Origin: Pseudomonadales bacterium
Lineage (GTDB): Bacteria > Pseudomonadota > Gammaproteobacteria > Pseudomonadales > Pseudohongiellaceae
Direction: 5' to 3'
Length of the DNA: 64,000 nucleotides
Assembly (NCBI GenBank): GCA_012103535.1
Contig: WLWQ01000002.1
Span: forward strand, 372,001 to 436,000
Shown here: positions 46,280 through 55,798 of the stretch, piece by piece
How positions within the stretch are numbered: the first letter of the stretch is position 1
How the letters are laid out: every line of letters starts with the position of its first letter
Notes under the pieces: generated by a model
The model's input: the letters and a program-made list of their open reading frames with translations, nothing else
Databases searched by the model: none
Told to the model about the DNA's origin: nothing
Translations under genes and position numbers: made by a program

Positions 46280-46292
46280 CTATAGCGGCCAC

Positions 46293-48113
46293 TTAGTTTT
46301 GTTCTTTCGGCGCAGATACCCGGGATTTCAGCTCATCTTTTAACTGCAATAATTCCAGTTTTTTCACTATATCTGACAATATATTGTCAAGTATATGCAG
46401 AAACTCTTCCTCGACTCCTTCCTGCGGCGTGATCTTCTCATCCGTAAGTAGCTGAGTAAGCTGGTTGCCCAGGCTCGTGCCGTAACAATAGCCTAACAAG
46501 GTGAACGTCTCTGTATTGGGATCTTTCTTGACCATTTCAATGAGAGCGAGTAGCAATTTTCGACCTTCATCTTCGGCAGTGCGAAGTGGTTCGAGGTCCT
46601 GGGTAATGGACACGGCAATTTCGGGATTTCTTAATAATAGTTCTATGGCTTTGAGGCTTGCTGATTTGCGGTAAACGCCGGGTCTGACACTGGCAGGTTT
46701 TCTCGATCCCTGTGCTTGCCGATTGGCATGATGGGGAGGAGGAATATCAAGATTCGGCGTTGGCTCCTGTTTCGGTTCATTAGTCGTTAGCAGTTGATCC
46801 AATGATTCACTGCTGACCCCCAAGGTGGAAGACAATCGATCCAACATGAGTTGGGCATACACTCCCCGTGGAATTTGGCGAATGTATTTCTTTGCCAAAT
46901 TGCTAAGTCTGGCTTTTCCTTCGATGGAATTAACATCCAGATCCCGCGAAAGTTTTTCAAAGAAAAATTCTTCCAGCGGATCCGCCGCATCCAGCTCTGC
47001 GAGAAACTTATCTGTTCCGATTGCTCGTACATGACTATCAGGATCAGCACCGCTAGGTAAGAACAGAAATTTTACCTGCCGACCATCTTCCATGAGAGGA
47101 AGGGTAGTTTCCAATGCGCGCCAGGCGGCGGCGCTGCCAGCGTCATCACCGTCGAAACAGAAAATTACTTCTGATACCTGGCGAAACATGCGAGTTAAAT
47201 GTCTAGCGCTAGTGGCAGTGCCTAAGGTAGCTACCGCATTTCGAATACCCATCTGTGCGAGTGCGATAACATCCATGTAGCCTTCTACCAGCAACAACTT
47301 GCTAAATTTTTCTCCTGACTTCTTCGCTTCGTAGAGTCCGTACAGTTCAGATCCTTTATGGAAGACTGCAGTTTCAGGTGAGTTTAAATACTTGGGTTTT
47401 TCGTCATTAAGCACTCTACCACCGAAGGCGATGGTGCGACCGCGACTATCGCGAATAGGAAAGATGATGCGTTCACGAAATCGATCGTAATAGTGTCGCT
47501 CATTCGAGTCTTTAGCATCACCGGAAGACTTGTCCTGATTTCTTTCGATGATAAGACCAGCTTTAAGCAAGGATTGTTGGAGCTTGTCATCAGTACCGAC
47601 GGCGTTTAGTACATTATCCCAACCGGAGGGAGCGAAACCCAGACCAAAGTCTCGGGCAATCTCACCACTGACTCCTCGATCTTTCAAATAGGCAACCGCC
47701 TTGTTCTTATCGCCATGATGTCGAAGTTGATATTGGTAGTACTTACTGGCGAGTTCCAGCACCTCGATGATCTTGGAGTTTTCAGAACTTTTCCTTTGTT
47801 GCGCTTTGGTTTCTTCCCGTGGAACTTCCACTCCGGCATCGCGGGCAAGGGTTTCCACTGCTTCTGGAAATTCAGTCTGTTCGAAATTCATGACAAAGCC
47901 GATCGCGTTGCCACCGGCTCCGCAGCCGAAACAATAATAAAACTGACGGTCCTGGTTAACGCTAAAAGAAGGGGTTTTTTCCTGATGAAAAGGGCAACAA
48001 GCGGTGTAATTATTTCCCTGCTTTTTTAGGGGTACTCGTTTGTCGATGACTTCGACAATGTCGGTTCGATGAAGTAGATCATCGATAAAGGATTGAGGGA
48101 TAAGACCGGCCAT
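46293..48113 (-). CDS. dnaG: DNA primase
   Basis: 606 residues. CHC2-type zinc finger CCPFHQEKTPSF ... YYCFGCGAGG, TOPRIM core LLVEGYMDVIAL and FDGDDAG, and a C-terminal helicase-binding domain (about 460-606). It makes RNA primers at the replication fork with DnaB. Length is normal. It lies downstream of yqeY and rpsU on the same strand; ATG 48113. Confidence 0.98.
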   Translation of the reverse strand: MAGLIPQSFIDDLLHRTDIVEVIDKRVPLKKQGNNYTACCPFHQEKTPSFSVNQDRQFYYCFGCGAGGNAIGFVMNFEQTEFPEAVETLARDAGVEVPREETKAQQRKSSENSKIIEVLELASKYYQYQLRHHGDKNKAVAYLKDRGVSGEIARDFGLGFAPSGWDNVLNAVGTDDKLQQSLLKAGLIIERNQDKSSGDAKDSNERHYYDRFRERIIFPIRDSRGRTIAFGGRVLNDEKPKYLNSPETAVFHKGSELYGLYEAKKSGEKFSKLLLVEGYMDVIALAQMGIRNAVATLGTATSARHLTRMFRQVSEVIFCFDGDDAGSAAAWRALETTLPLMEDGRQVKFLFLPSGADPDSHVRAIGTDKFLAELDAADPLEEFFFEKLSRDLDVNSIEGKARLSNLAKKYIRQIPRGVYAQLMLDRLSSTLGVSSESLDQLLTTNEPKQEPTPNLDIPPPHHANRQAQGSRKPASVRPGVYRKSASLKAIELLLRNPEIAVSITQDLEPLRTAEDEGRKLLLALIEMVKKDPNTETFTLLGYCYGTSLGNQLTQLLTDEKITPQEGVEEEFLHILDNILSDIVKKLELLQLKDELKSRVSAPKEQN

Positions 48114-48197
48114 GAAGCCCTGTTTCTAATTCTAGCAGTGAAAAAACGAAGCAGATATTGTAGCGAATTGCGAAGCTGAGGTCTGAAGGAATTGTGG

Positions 48198-48650
48198 TTA
48201 GCTGAGGGCAGCTTTGATTTTTCCGGATACCGCTCCCATATCAGCGCGGCCAGCGACCTGGGGTTTGATGAGGCCCATTACTTTGCCCATATCCTGCATT
48301 CCCTGTGCACCTGAATCACTAAGCGCTTTGCTGATAATTGCATCGAGCTCCTCATCGCTTAAGGCTTGGGGCAAAAACTCCTGTAACACTTCGATCTCGA
48401 ATTGTTCTTGCGCAACTAATTCATCGCGACCGGCAGTTTCGAATTGTTTAATGGATTCGCGGCGCTGCTTAACCATCTTATCCAGAATAGAAGTTATCCG
48501 GGTATTATCGGGATCGATGCGCTCGTCTACTTCGACTCTTTTAATTTCCGCTAATGCCAGACGAATAGTTCCAAGACGCGCTTTATCTTTGGCGCGCATG
48601 GCATCTTTCATGGCTTCAGTTATTTGCTGTTTAAGAGGACTCTCTGACAT
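48198..48650 (-). CDS. yqeY: GatB/YqeY domain-containing protein
   Basis: 150 residues from ATG 48650 (MSESPLKQQITEAM); upstream ATG at 48686 is in the rpsU spacer and unlikely. A helical protein with FLPQALSDEELDAII and the C-terminal GRADMGAVSGKIKAAL typical of YqeY, which resembles the tail domain of amidotransferase GatB. It commonly lies between rpsU and dnaG. The exact role (tRNA-related) is unproven. Confidence 0.93.
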   Translation of the reverse strand: MSESPLKQQITEAMKDAMRAKDKARLGTIRLALAEIKRVEVDERIDPDNTRITSILDKMVKQRRESIKQFETAGRDELVAQEQFEIEVLQEFLPQALSDEELDAIISKALSDSGAQGMQDMGKVMGLIKPQVAGRADMGAVSGKIKAALS

Positions 48651-48704
48651 GAGACGCTGAACTGAATTGTAGGAGTGGCTGAACAACTTTCAGCCACGGG
48701 GGAT

Positions 48705-48920
48705 TTAATAGAATCGCTGATTCTTTCGGCTTTCGCGCTGAAGCTTTTTCAAATGACGCTTAACAGCAGCCGCAGCCTTTCGCTTCCTGACTGAAGTTGG
48801 CTTTTCATAGAATTCTCTACGACGTACTTCCGCGAGGATGCCAGCTTTTTCGCAAGAACGTTTGAATCGGCGTAGCGCCACATCAAAAGGCTCGTTCTCT
48901 TTTAGCTTGACCATTGGCAT
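48705..48920 (-). CDS. rpsU: 30S ribosomal protein S21
   Basis: 71 residues from ATG 48920 ([19 protein letters not shown]), matching the normal start of S21; a start at 48932 would add four residues. The basic tail [18 protein letters not shown] binds 16S rRNA. First gene of the rpsU-yqeY-dnaG-rpoD group; divergent from tsaD. Confidence 0.97.
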   Translation of the reverse strand: MPMVKLKENEPFDVALRRFKRSCEKAGILAEVRRREFYEKPTSVRKRKAAAAVKRHLKKLQRESRKNQRFY

Positions 48921-49138
48921 TGGATCAATCACCTACCTTGTATTGTGTTTGCTTTAGTTTAGCCTCACCCGTAAATATTGCCGGGAAGAGGGGTTTCAGG
49001 GGTGCGTATCTTAATGGGCAAAGGCCTGAAATGCAAAGGATTTGGGCCATTCGCCGGGGTTAATCAAGTGGATTTGGGATCTGCCGGAATTTTTGGCATG
49101 ATTGCCCTTCTTTTGCACCGAGCATCGAGTTTAAGTCA

Positions 49139-50164
49139 TTGAAAGTACTAGGTATTGAAACCTCCTGCGATGAGACCGGTATTGCTGTTTACGATAGCGA
49201 TGCGGGACTGCTGGCGGACTGTCTTTACAGTCAGGCTGATATTCACGCGAAATACGGCGGTGTTATTCCAGAATTGGCTTCTCGGGATCATATTCGAAAG
49301 ACTCTGCCCCTGGTGAAGCAGGTGCTGAATGAAGCCGGCATCAAGGCTGAAGAATTAGAGGGTGTTGCCTATACCGCGGGTCCCGGATTGGTGGGAGCGT
49401 TACTTGTCGGAGCCAGTATCGGTCGCTCGCTGGCGATGGGATTGGGGATTCCAGCGATTGGCGTGCATCATATGGAAGGGCACTTATTAGCACCAATGTT
49501 AGAGCCGGACCCGCCAGAATTTCCTTTCGTGGCCTTGCTGGTTTCAGGCGGACACACTCAGTTAGTGCGTGTGGATGGTATTGGTCAATATGAGATGCTG
49601 GGTGAATCTCTTGATGACGCCGCCGGAGAAGCTTTTGATAAAGTCGGGAAAATGCTTGGTCTGCCTTATCCCGGTGGACCCCATGTCGCCAAGCTGGCAT
49701 TGCAGGGCAACAGTGGCCGCTTCGAATTTCCTCGACCTATGACGAATAGACCAGGATTGGATTTTAGCTTTAGCGGCTTAAAGACTTTTGTCCGCAATAC
49801 CATTGCCGAACACTCCAGTGAGGGCGAATTGGAAGAGCAAACAGCGTCTGATATCGCTAAGGCCTTTGAGGAAGCCGTAGCGGGCACACTGGCAATCAAA
49901 TGTCGGCGCGCCATCGAGCATACTGGATTGGAGACTCTAATCATCGCCGGCGGAGTAAGTGCCAACCTGCATCTGCGAGAAGTCTTAGAAAATACAATGG
50001 CAAAAGTTAATGGCCGCTTGTACTACGCGCAATTTAAATTTTGCACCGACAACGGAGCAATGATTGCTTACACTGGCTGCCAGCGTCTGCTTGCCGGGCA
50101 AGAAGCCGATCTTGGCATTCATGTTCAGCCCCGTTGGTCGCTGGAAACACTTTCAGCCATTTAG
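49139..50164 (+). CDS. tsaD: tRNA N6-adenosine threonylcarbamoyltransferase TsaD
   Basis: 341 residues from TTG 49139, no ATG near. [15 protein letters not shown] at the start, [11 protein letters not shown] and [11 protein letters not shown] near residue 270 identify TsaD (Kae1/YgjD). With TsaB and TsaE it forms the t6A modification at position 37 of ANN-decoding tRNAs, including the tRNA-Ile2 in this window. The metal site is HxxxH in the HHMEGH region. Confidence 0.97.
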   Translation: MKVLGIETSCDETGIAVYDSDAGLLADCLYSQADIHAKYGGVIPELASRDHIRKTLPLVKQVLNEAGIKAEELEGVAYTAGPGLVGALLVGASIGRSLAMGLGIPAIGVHHMEGHLLAPMLEPDPPEFPFVALLVSGGHTQLVRVDGIGQYEMLGESLDDAAGEAFDKVGKMLGLPYPGGPHVAKLALQGNSGRFEFPRPMTNRPGLDFSFSGLKTFVRNTIAEHSSEGELEEQTASDIAKAFEEAVAGTLAIKCRRAIEHTGLETLIIAGGVSANLHLREVLENTMAKVNGRLYYAQFKFCTDNGAMIAYTGCQRLLAGQEADLGIHVQPRWSLETLSAI

Positions 50165-50192
50165 GAACCACCGCTTACCTTCAGGATTCTCC

Positions 50193-50549
50193 ATGGATAT
50201 CGTTTACATACGCGAACTAGAAGTTAGAACCATCATTGGCATCTATGAGTGGGAGCGGGAACAGAAACAAGTTGTCAGTATCAATCTGGAAATGAGCAGT
50301 GATATTCGCAAGGCGGCGGAATCCGATGCCATAGAGCACGCACTCGATTACAAAGCAGTGGCGAAACGTCTAATCGATTTTGTTGAAAACTCGCAGTTTT
50401 TTCTGGTCGAAACCCTGGCGGAAAAAATTGCCGAAATCGTACTCAATGAATTTGCTGTAGAGTGGGTTAAGTTGCAGTTGGGTAAACCAGGCGCTGTAAC
50501 AGGTTCGAAAGATGTCGGTGTTATTATCGAAAGAGGAACTCGGCCCTAG
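50193..50549 (+). CDS. folB: Dihydroneopterin aldolase
   Basis: 118 residues from ATG 50193 (MDIVYIRELEVRTIIGIYEWE). Motifs LDYKAVAKRLIDFVENSQFFLVETLAEKIAEIVL and KPGAVTGSKDVGVIIER are typical of FolB, which splits dihydroneopterin to 6-hydroxymethyl-dihydropterin in folate synthesis. It is followed at once by folK. Confidence 0.96.
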   Translation: MDIVYIRELEVRTIIGIYEWEREQKQVVSINLEMSSDIRKAAESDAIEHALDYKAVAKRLIDFVENSQFFLVETLAEKIAEIVLNEFAVEWVKLQLGKPGAVTGSKDVGVIIERGTRP

Positions 50550-50565
50550 GCCACTGGAAACTTTA

Positions 50566-51054
50566 TTGGCATATTTAATTCTTTCATTAGGCAGTAACGT
50601 CAATGCCGAGAACAATATTGGTCTCGCCATCGCAGCCCTGCGTCAGGAATATGGCGAACTTTCCTTATCTACTGTCTATGAGAGTGAAGCGGTAGGATTT
50701 AGCGGTGATAATTTTTTAAATTTAACCGCAACAGTCGAATGCAATAAGTCTCTTGCGGAAATTATTACCTATCTAAAGCAACTGGAAGATTCCTTAGGCC
50801 GTGATCGCAGTCAGACTCGATTTTCGGATCGAACTATCGACGTTGATATATTGATCTACGGAAATGAGACGGGAGAAGACTGCGGACTTTCATTACCCCG
50901 CTCGGAAATTCTTGAGAATACCTTCGTGTTAAAGCCGTTGGCAGAAATGCACCCGAATTTACAATTCCCTGATTCGGGACGAACTTACCAAGAGTTTTGG
51001 GACCAATTCGATCAGGATTCGCAAAAACTCTGGGCGACAGAAATAACTTATTAA
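50566..51054 (+). CDS. folK: 2-amino-4-hydroxy-6-hydroxymethyldihydropteridine pyrophosphokinase
   Basis: 162 residues from TTG 50566 (AYLILSLGSNVNAENN); an ATG at 50512 would overlap folB by 38 bases. Motifs LSLGSN near the start and DRTIDVDILIYG (catalytic Asp pair binding Mg) identify HPPK. It uses the product of folB to make the pyrophosphate precursor for folP. Tight linkage to folB supports a folate operon. Confidence 0.94.
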   Translation: MAYLILSLGSNVNAENNIGLAIAALRQEYGELSLSTVYESEAVGFSGDNFLNLTATVECNKSLAEIITYLKQLEDSLGRDRSQTRFSDRTIDVDILIYGNETGEDCGLSLPRSEILENTFVLKPLAEMHPNLQFPDSGRTYQEFWDQFDQDSQKLWATEITY

Positions 51055-51056
51055 GC

Positions 51057-51656
51057 TTAGCTCATTCCAATGTAGTCAGGCTGCTGTTGTATGTCACTCA
51101 ACCAACGTAAAACTGAACTGTACCCACTGAGGTCAAAACCACCTTCATCAGCAACTTGGGTATAGGCATAAAGCGAAATATCCGCGATGGTGAGTTGAGC
51201 ACCTGCCAACCACTGTGTTTGAGCTAACTGCCCATCCATAATGCCTAAGGCTTTGTGACCACCTTCCTGCTTGCCGTGATATTCAGCCTCTCTCTCCGCA
51301 GGCAAGCCTAAATATTTATTGATGTAACGCGCAGTCGCGATGAAAGGTTCGTGGCTATACTGTTCAAAAAACTGCCATTGCAAGACGCGCGCCCTGGCCA
51401 ATCTCTCGCTTGGAAGAAAGTAGGTGCCATCCGCAAGAAAGTTCAAAATGGCATTCGATTCACTCAGGAACTCGCCGTCCCCCAGGTCCAAAACAGGAAT
51501 GCGTGTGTTCGGATTCATCTTCTCGAAGTCTGTTGTATGAGTTTCGCCTGCAAGAATGTTTACGTGGATCCATTCGTGTTCGATATCAAGAAAACTCATT
51601 AAAAGTTTTATCTTGTAGCAATTGCCTGATTGGATATCTCCATAAACTTTATACAT
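51057..51656 (-). CDS. Glutathione S-transferase family protein
   Basis: 199 residues. N-terminal thioredoxin-like domain with SGNCYKIKLLMSFLDIEHEW and LSESNAILNFLADG, C-terminal helical domain with LTIADISLYAY. Cytoplasmic. It converges with folK with a 2-base gap and precedes the folM-like gene on the same strand by 25 bases. Substrate unknown; different subclass from the one at 14351. Confidence 0.87.
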   Translation of the reverse strand: MYKVYGDIQSGNCYKIKLLMSFLDIEHEWIHVNILAGETHTTDFEKMNPNTRIPVLDLGDGEFLSESNAILNFLADGTYFLPSERLARARVLQWQFFEQYSHEPFIATARYINKYLGLPAEREAEYHGKQEGGHKALGIMDGQLAQTQWLAGAQLTIADISLYAYTQVADEGGFDLSGYSSVLRWLSDIQQQPDYIGMS

Positions 51657-51681
51657 TGGGTTTTCCTCTAACTATTCTTGA

Positions 51682-52434
51682 TTAACTTAGACCGCGCCCA
51701 CCATCGACCCGGATAAGCTGTCCGGTGATATAGCTGGCGTCCGTTGCCAGGAATAAGGCCATATTGGCGATATCTTCGGGTTTGCCGAGGTGGTTTAGCG
51801 GAATTGAATTTAGTACTTTTTCCCTTAACTGCAGGACTTCGGGATCATCTTCATTTTCCAGGCGAGTCGGCCATAGTATTGCTCCTGGTGACACACCGTT
51901 GACACGAACCGTTGGTCCCAGATCTTTGGCCAAAGATTTTGTCATGGTCTTTAAAGCCGCTTTTGCCATATTGTAAATAGAATGATTTGGCAGCGGATTA
52001 TCCGCATGGGTGTCTACGACATTTACAATTGAACCTTTGTTGTTTTGCAATTCATTCGCTAAGGCCTGGCATAGGAAAAAGGCGGCTCTGACGTTGGTAT
52101 TAAACAATTGATCCCAATCGTTTTGCGTAGCAGCAGTTAAAGGAGTTGGGTAAAACAGGGAAGCATTGTTTACAAGCACATCGAGCCTACCGAAACAGGC
52201 AAGCGTTTGATCAGCAAAATCGCTGAGTGCTGATTGATCAATTAAGTTTGCGGCTACAAATTTTGCACTGCCAGAGCGAACTGAATTTAGTTGATCAACT
52301 AGTTCGCCTGCTGTGGCAATTGAATTATTAGCATGAACGACAACATCAAATCCATTAGCGTGAAAAGTCGAAGCAATGCAGGCGCCGATCCGTTTGGCCG
52401 AACCAGTAACCAATACAACTCTATTATCAGTCAT
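51682..52434 (-). CDS. folM: Short-chain reductase, probable pteridine/dihydromonapterin reductase (FolM-like)
   Basis: 250 residues. Cofactor motif TGSAKRIGACIA (TGxxxRxG of pteridine reductases), NNAS, and active-site YNMAK. The arginine after the glycine motif suits NADPH and is typical of FolM. FolM reduces dihydromonapterin or acts as alternative dihydrofolate reductase. The neighbourhood (folB, folK) supports a pterin role. It overlaps cca by 8 bases. Other short-chain reductases cannot be fully excluded. Confidence 0.8.
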   Translation of the reverse strand: MTDNRVVLVTGSAKRIGACIASTFHANGFDVVVHANNSIATAGELVDQLNSVRSGSAKFVAANLIDQSALSDFADQTLACFGRLDVLVNNASLFYPTPLTAATQNDWDQLFNTNVRAAFFLCQALANELQNNKGSIVNVVDTHADNPLPNHSIYNMAKAALKTMTKSLAKDLGPTVRVNGVSPGAILWPTRLENEDDPEVLQLREKVLNSIPLNHLGKPEDIANMALFLATDASYITGQLIRVDGGRGLS

Positions 52435-53662
52435 CGTTGCCTACCAGTTCTGCTACTTTATCTGTAACTATTTGCAGGCGTGTACTGCGAATTAGTTCTG
52501 GCGCACTTCGATTAGGATTGTCAGCAAGCAGAGCTTCTATATCTAACTGGCTAACCGCTTCCAGTACCGCGTTGAGATAGTTTCTCTGTGGATACTCGCG
52601 ATCTTCCAATCCTGTTCTTCCGCGAGCGTCTGCTTCGCAGACTAGTAAAAATTTTTCTAAGCGCTCGGGTCGGCGTAAGGAATCCAATGATTCCAGTAAG
52701 CTCAATAATGTAGAAGGCTTCAGTTGCTGCACACGATGTAATTTTGTGTGATGTTCACACACAAGAGCGGCTAATTGTGTGTGTTCGTTTGGCACTCTTA
52801 AGCGCGCGGCGATTTGTTGTTGTAGAGGCAAGCCAAGCGTTTCGTGTCCATAGTGGCTAGGCCATTTCGATTTGTCAGTGACAGCCTTGCCAACGTCATG
52901 GACCAGAGTGGCATATCTCACTGCCGCGTCGGTGGAGAGTTTCGCTACTTGTTCCAGGCACATCAGAGTATGAATTCCAGTGTCAATTTCAGGATGATAT
53001 TTTTCCGGTTGGGGTACGCCGAAGAGGGCATCAACTTCGGGTAACACTATCGCCAAGGCACCACACTGTCTTAACACTTCGATGTATTCCTGCGGAGAAG
53101 AGGTAGATAGGGCCAGTTCTGTTTCTTGCCATACGCGCTCTGCGACTAGGGTATCGAGTTCACCGCTAGCCACCATGGTTGTCATTAGTTCCATGGTTTC
53201 ATCGGCAACGGAAAATCCTTTTTGCTTAAAGCGTGCAGCAAAACGAGCAACTCGAAGGACTCTTAATGGATCTTCACTGAATGCATCCGAAACATGCCTG
53301 AGTTTTTTATCTTCAAGATCTTGCTGACCACCGTAAGGATCGAATATTTCTCCGGACTTGGATTGGGCTATGGCGTTGATGGTTAGATCGCGGCGACGCA
53401 GATCTTCATTCAGAGTTACAGTCTCTGAGGCATCGAAATCAAATCCGCTATGACCGGGAGCAATCTTTTGTTCGGTGCGTGCTAATGCATATCCTTGCTG
53501 TGTTTCGGGATGAAGAAAAACCGGAAATCCTTTGCCAACTTGTCGATAACCCAGCGCGAGCAATTCTTCGGAGCGAGCACCAACAACAACCCAGTCCTCA
53601 TCTTTGACCAGGATATCAAGCAGCTTGTCGCGGACGGCGCCGCCAACTAAATAAGTTTCCAT
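52427..53662 (-). CDS. cca: Multifunctional CCA-adding tRNA nucleotidyltransferase
   Basis: 411 residues. Head motif YLVGGAVRDKLLDI, DEDWVVVG with the catalytic carboxylates, DLRRRDLTINAIA, and a C-terminal HD domain (ATLVHDVGKAVT, VCEHHTKLH) found in the gammaproteobacterial form that repairs tRNA ends. Start ATG 53662. Overlaps the folM-like gene by 8 bases, and is followed upstream by apaH. Confidence 0.97.
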   Translation of the reverse strand: METYLVGGAVRDKLLDILVKDEDWVVVGARSEELLALGYRQVGKGFPVFLHPETQQGYALARTEQKIAPGHSGFDFDASETVTLNEDLRRRDLTINAIAQSKSGEIFDPYGGQQDLEDKKLRHVSDAFSEDPLRVLRVARFAARFKQKGFSVADETMELMTTMVASGELDTLVAERVWQETELALSTSSPQEYIEVLRQCGALAIVLPEVDALFGVPQPEKYHPEIDTGIHTLMCLEQVAKLSTDAAVRYATLVHDVGKAVTDKSKWPSHYGHETLGLPLQQQIAARLRVPNEHTQLAALVCEHHTKLHRVQQLKPSTLLSLLESLDSLRRPERLEKFLLVCEADARGRTGLEDREYPQRNYLNAVLEAVSQLDIEALLADNPNRSAPELIRSTRLQIVTDKVAELVGNDD

Positions 53663-53699
53663 CGATTGCTATCGTCTTGATTAAAAGAGCTGGGCAGGA

Positions 53700-54521
53700 T
53701 TAGTTTGCTATGGAATAGAAGCGATGATCTTCCAAGCGCATCATGGTAAGTGTTCGACCCCAGACATAGCCAGTATCCAATGCGTATACACGCTGTTTGC
53801 CGGTTTTGCCTTCGAGTGCAGCCCAGTGACCAAACAGGATTGTAGCCTTGTGAGAAATATTTTCATATTCATACCAGGGTTTAAATCCATCGGGAGCGGC
53901 GCAGAGACCCTCTTTAATATCGAGGCGCAGACTACCAATGTCATCGCAAAAGCGAATTCTGGTGAGGTAGTTGGTAATGGTTCTGAGCCGGTCATACCCA
54001 TGCAGATCTTCGTGCCAGCGGATTGGTTCGTCACCATACATATTTTTAAGAAATCCGCGAAAGTCATCGCCTTCTAAGGCGAGTTCAACTTCTGCCGCAA
54101 GATCCAAAGTTTGCTGAAGAGACCAGCAGGGTGCCACCCCGGCGTGCACCATGAGAAAATTCTCATGCCCATTCCGGGTATCGATACAATCGAAATGAAC
54201 CAAAGGTTTCTGTCGTAACCAATTGCTCAATTGGTCGCAGTCTTCAGCCGCCAGCAGTTTTGCCAGTGTGTCCTTGGTGCGAGCTGGTGCACAACCTTCG
54301 TGAATGGCAATGAAATGCAGGTCATGATTGCCCAGTACTATTTCCACTGCATCATCCATATCTTGCAGAAAGCGCAGGGTTTCCAAAGAACGAGGGCCGC
54401 GGTTAACTAAGTCGCCAACGCACCAAAGTTTATCTTGTGCAGGGGAGAACTTAACTCTTTTCAAGAGTTTCTTTAGTGGCTTATAACAGCCTTGAATGTC
54501 TCCGACGACGTAAGTACTCAT
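53700..54521 (-). CDS. apaH: Symmetrical bis(5'-nucleosyl)-tetraphosphatase ApaH
   Basis: 273 residues. Calcineurin-like phosphoesterase motifs GDIQGCYKPL, VGDLVNRGPRS and GNHDLHF. It cleaves Ap4A and related alarmones, limiting their build-up, and removes Np4-RNA caps. It lies in the conserved lptD-surA-pdxA-rsmA-apaG-apaH order; ATG 54521. Confidence 0.97.
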   Translation of the reverse strand: MSTYVVGDIQGCYKPLKKLLKRVKFSPAQDKLWCVGDLVNRGPRSLETLRFLQDMDDAVEIVLGNHDLHFIAIHEGCAPARTKDTLAKLLAAEDCDQLSNWLRQKPLVHFDCIDTRNGHENFLMVHAGVAPCWSLQQTLDLAAEVELALEGDDFRGFLKNMYGDEPIRWHEDLHGYDRLRTITNYLTRIRFCDDIGSLRLDIKEGLCAAPDGFKPWYEYENISHKATILFGHWAALEGKTGKQRVYALDTGYVWGRTLTMMRLEDHRFYSIAN

Positions 54522-54592
54522 GGTCCTGGGCGCGACTCAAAAAGGCCGCAGTATAGCACTCCTCTTAGTCAGGACTTTTACAGCCAGTTGGC

Positions 54593-54973
54593 TTAGTGAA
54601 CAGTATGGGGCAGAGAGAGTAAAAACGCGGGAATTGGAGCCTGAAACTTATCACCTGCTGCAGTTTGCATTTCATAGCTGCCATGCATGGTGCCAAACTC
54701 TGTTTCGATAACAGCGCCGCTGGTGTAATTGAAAGATTTTCCTGGAGCAATTTCTGGTTGTTGTCCGATTACACCTTCACCGACGACTTCCTCTACCTTG
54801 TTATTGTCATCGGTAATATGCCAGTGTCGGTTTAATAATTTTACCGATTCGCTTCCCTTGTTGGTAATTTCGATTGAATAGGCGAACACATAGCGATTTT
54901 TACCCGGATCAGATTGCTCGTCCAGGTATTGAGTATTTACTGCTATTTCTATGCTGTCGTTAATGCTTTCCAT
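54593..54973 (-). CDS. apaG: ApaG protein
   Basis: 126 residues of the single ApaG/DUF525 beta-sandwich domain: YSIEITNKGSESVKLLNRHWHITD, VVGEGVIGQQPEIAPGKSFNYTSG, GTMHGSYEM. Its biochemical role is undefined, but it is nearly always next to apaH and rsmA. It begins 7 bases after rsmA ends, consistent with cotranscription. Confidence 0.96.
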   Translation of the reverse strand: MESINDSIEIAVNTQYLDEQSDPGKNRYVFAYSIEITNKGSESVKLLNRHWHITDDNNKVEEVVGEGVIGQQPEIAPGKSFNYTSGAVIETEFGTMHGSYEMQTAAGDKFQAPIPAFLLSLPHTVH

Positions 54974-54979
54974 TCCTAG

Positions 54980-55798
54980 CTACTTGCTAATAGCATCGCT
55001 AATTAAGACGTAGTCAGCCAGTGATAGTTTTTCTGGCCGCAAACTTGTGTCAACGGGTAGTTCATTCAGTATTCTTTCAGAAATGATGCCTCTAAGGCTA
55101 TTTTTCAAGGTCTTTCTGCGTTGATTAAATGCGGTTCGAATCACATTTTGCAAACATTCCGGGTCTTTGGCTTCAGCTGGGAATTGGGCATGGGGTTTTA
55201 AACGAACGATGGCTGATTCTACCTTGGGTTTTGGGGTGAACGCCGAGGAAGGAACGTTGAAGAGATGTTCCACTTCACAAAAATACTGCACCATTAATCC
55301 CAACCGGCCATAGTTTTTGTCACCTACTGTTGCGTTGAGACGTTGCACCACTTCCAATTGCAACATAAATACCATATCAAGAATTAGCGGATGACTTTTT
55401 AGTAGATGAAAAATTACCGGCGTGGAAATGTTATAGGGAAGATTCCCGACGACTCTTAATGATTTCTTCTTGCTAGTTAATTCCGATAAATCGAATTTAA
55501 GTACATCCTGTTGAATAACTGAGACTGAATTTTGATCTGCGAATTCCTTTTGCAGAAAATCGGCAAGATCGCGATCCAATTCAATGCAGTCAAGTCGTGC
55601 GCCAGACTGTGCCAGCGGTGTCGTTAAAGCACCTTGTCCTGGACCTATTTCTACTAAATGATCTTCCTGCGTCGGTGCAATGCTTTCGATAATTTTTGCG
55701 ATGACGTTCTGATCGTGGAGAAAATTTTGCCCAAAGCGTTTACGAGCCTGATGGGACATTCCATTTCTTAACTTCACGTCCGCCAATTCAGGTTTCAT
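54980..55798 (-). CDS. rsmA: 16S rRNA dimethyladenosine transferase RsmA (KsgA)
   Basis: 272 residues from ATG 55798; an internal ATG at 55759 ([14 protein letters not shown]) would give the more usual start. Motifs [19 protein letters not shown] and NLPYNIST (catalytic) identify KsgA, which dimethylates two adenosines in helix 45 of 16S rRNA late in subunit assembly. Start overlaps the end of pdxA by 11 bases. Confidence 0.97.
   Translation of the reverse strand: MKPELADVKLRNGMSHQARKRFGQNFLHDQNVIAKIIESIAPTQEDHLVEIGPGQGALTTPLAQSGARLDCIELDRDLADFLQKEFADQNSVSVIQQDVLKFDLSELTSKKKSLRVVGNLPYNISTPVIFHLLKSHPLILDMVFMLQLEVVQRLNATVGDKNYGRLGLMVQYFCEVEHLFNVPSSAFTPKPKVESAIVRLKPHAQFPAEAKDPECLQNVIRTAFNQRRKTLKNSLRGIISERILNELPVDTSLRPEKLSLADYVLISDAISK

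Noticed and set aside
47715..48029. ORF antisense to dnaG
   Set aside because: Shadow frame of a well-supported core gene.
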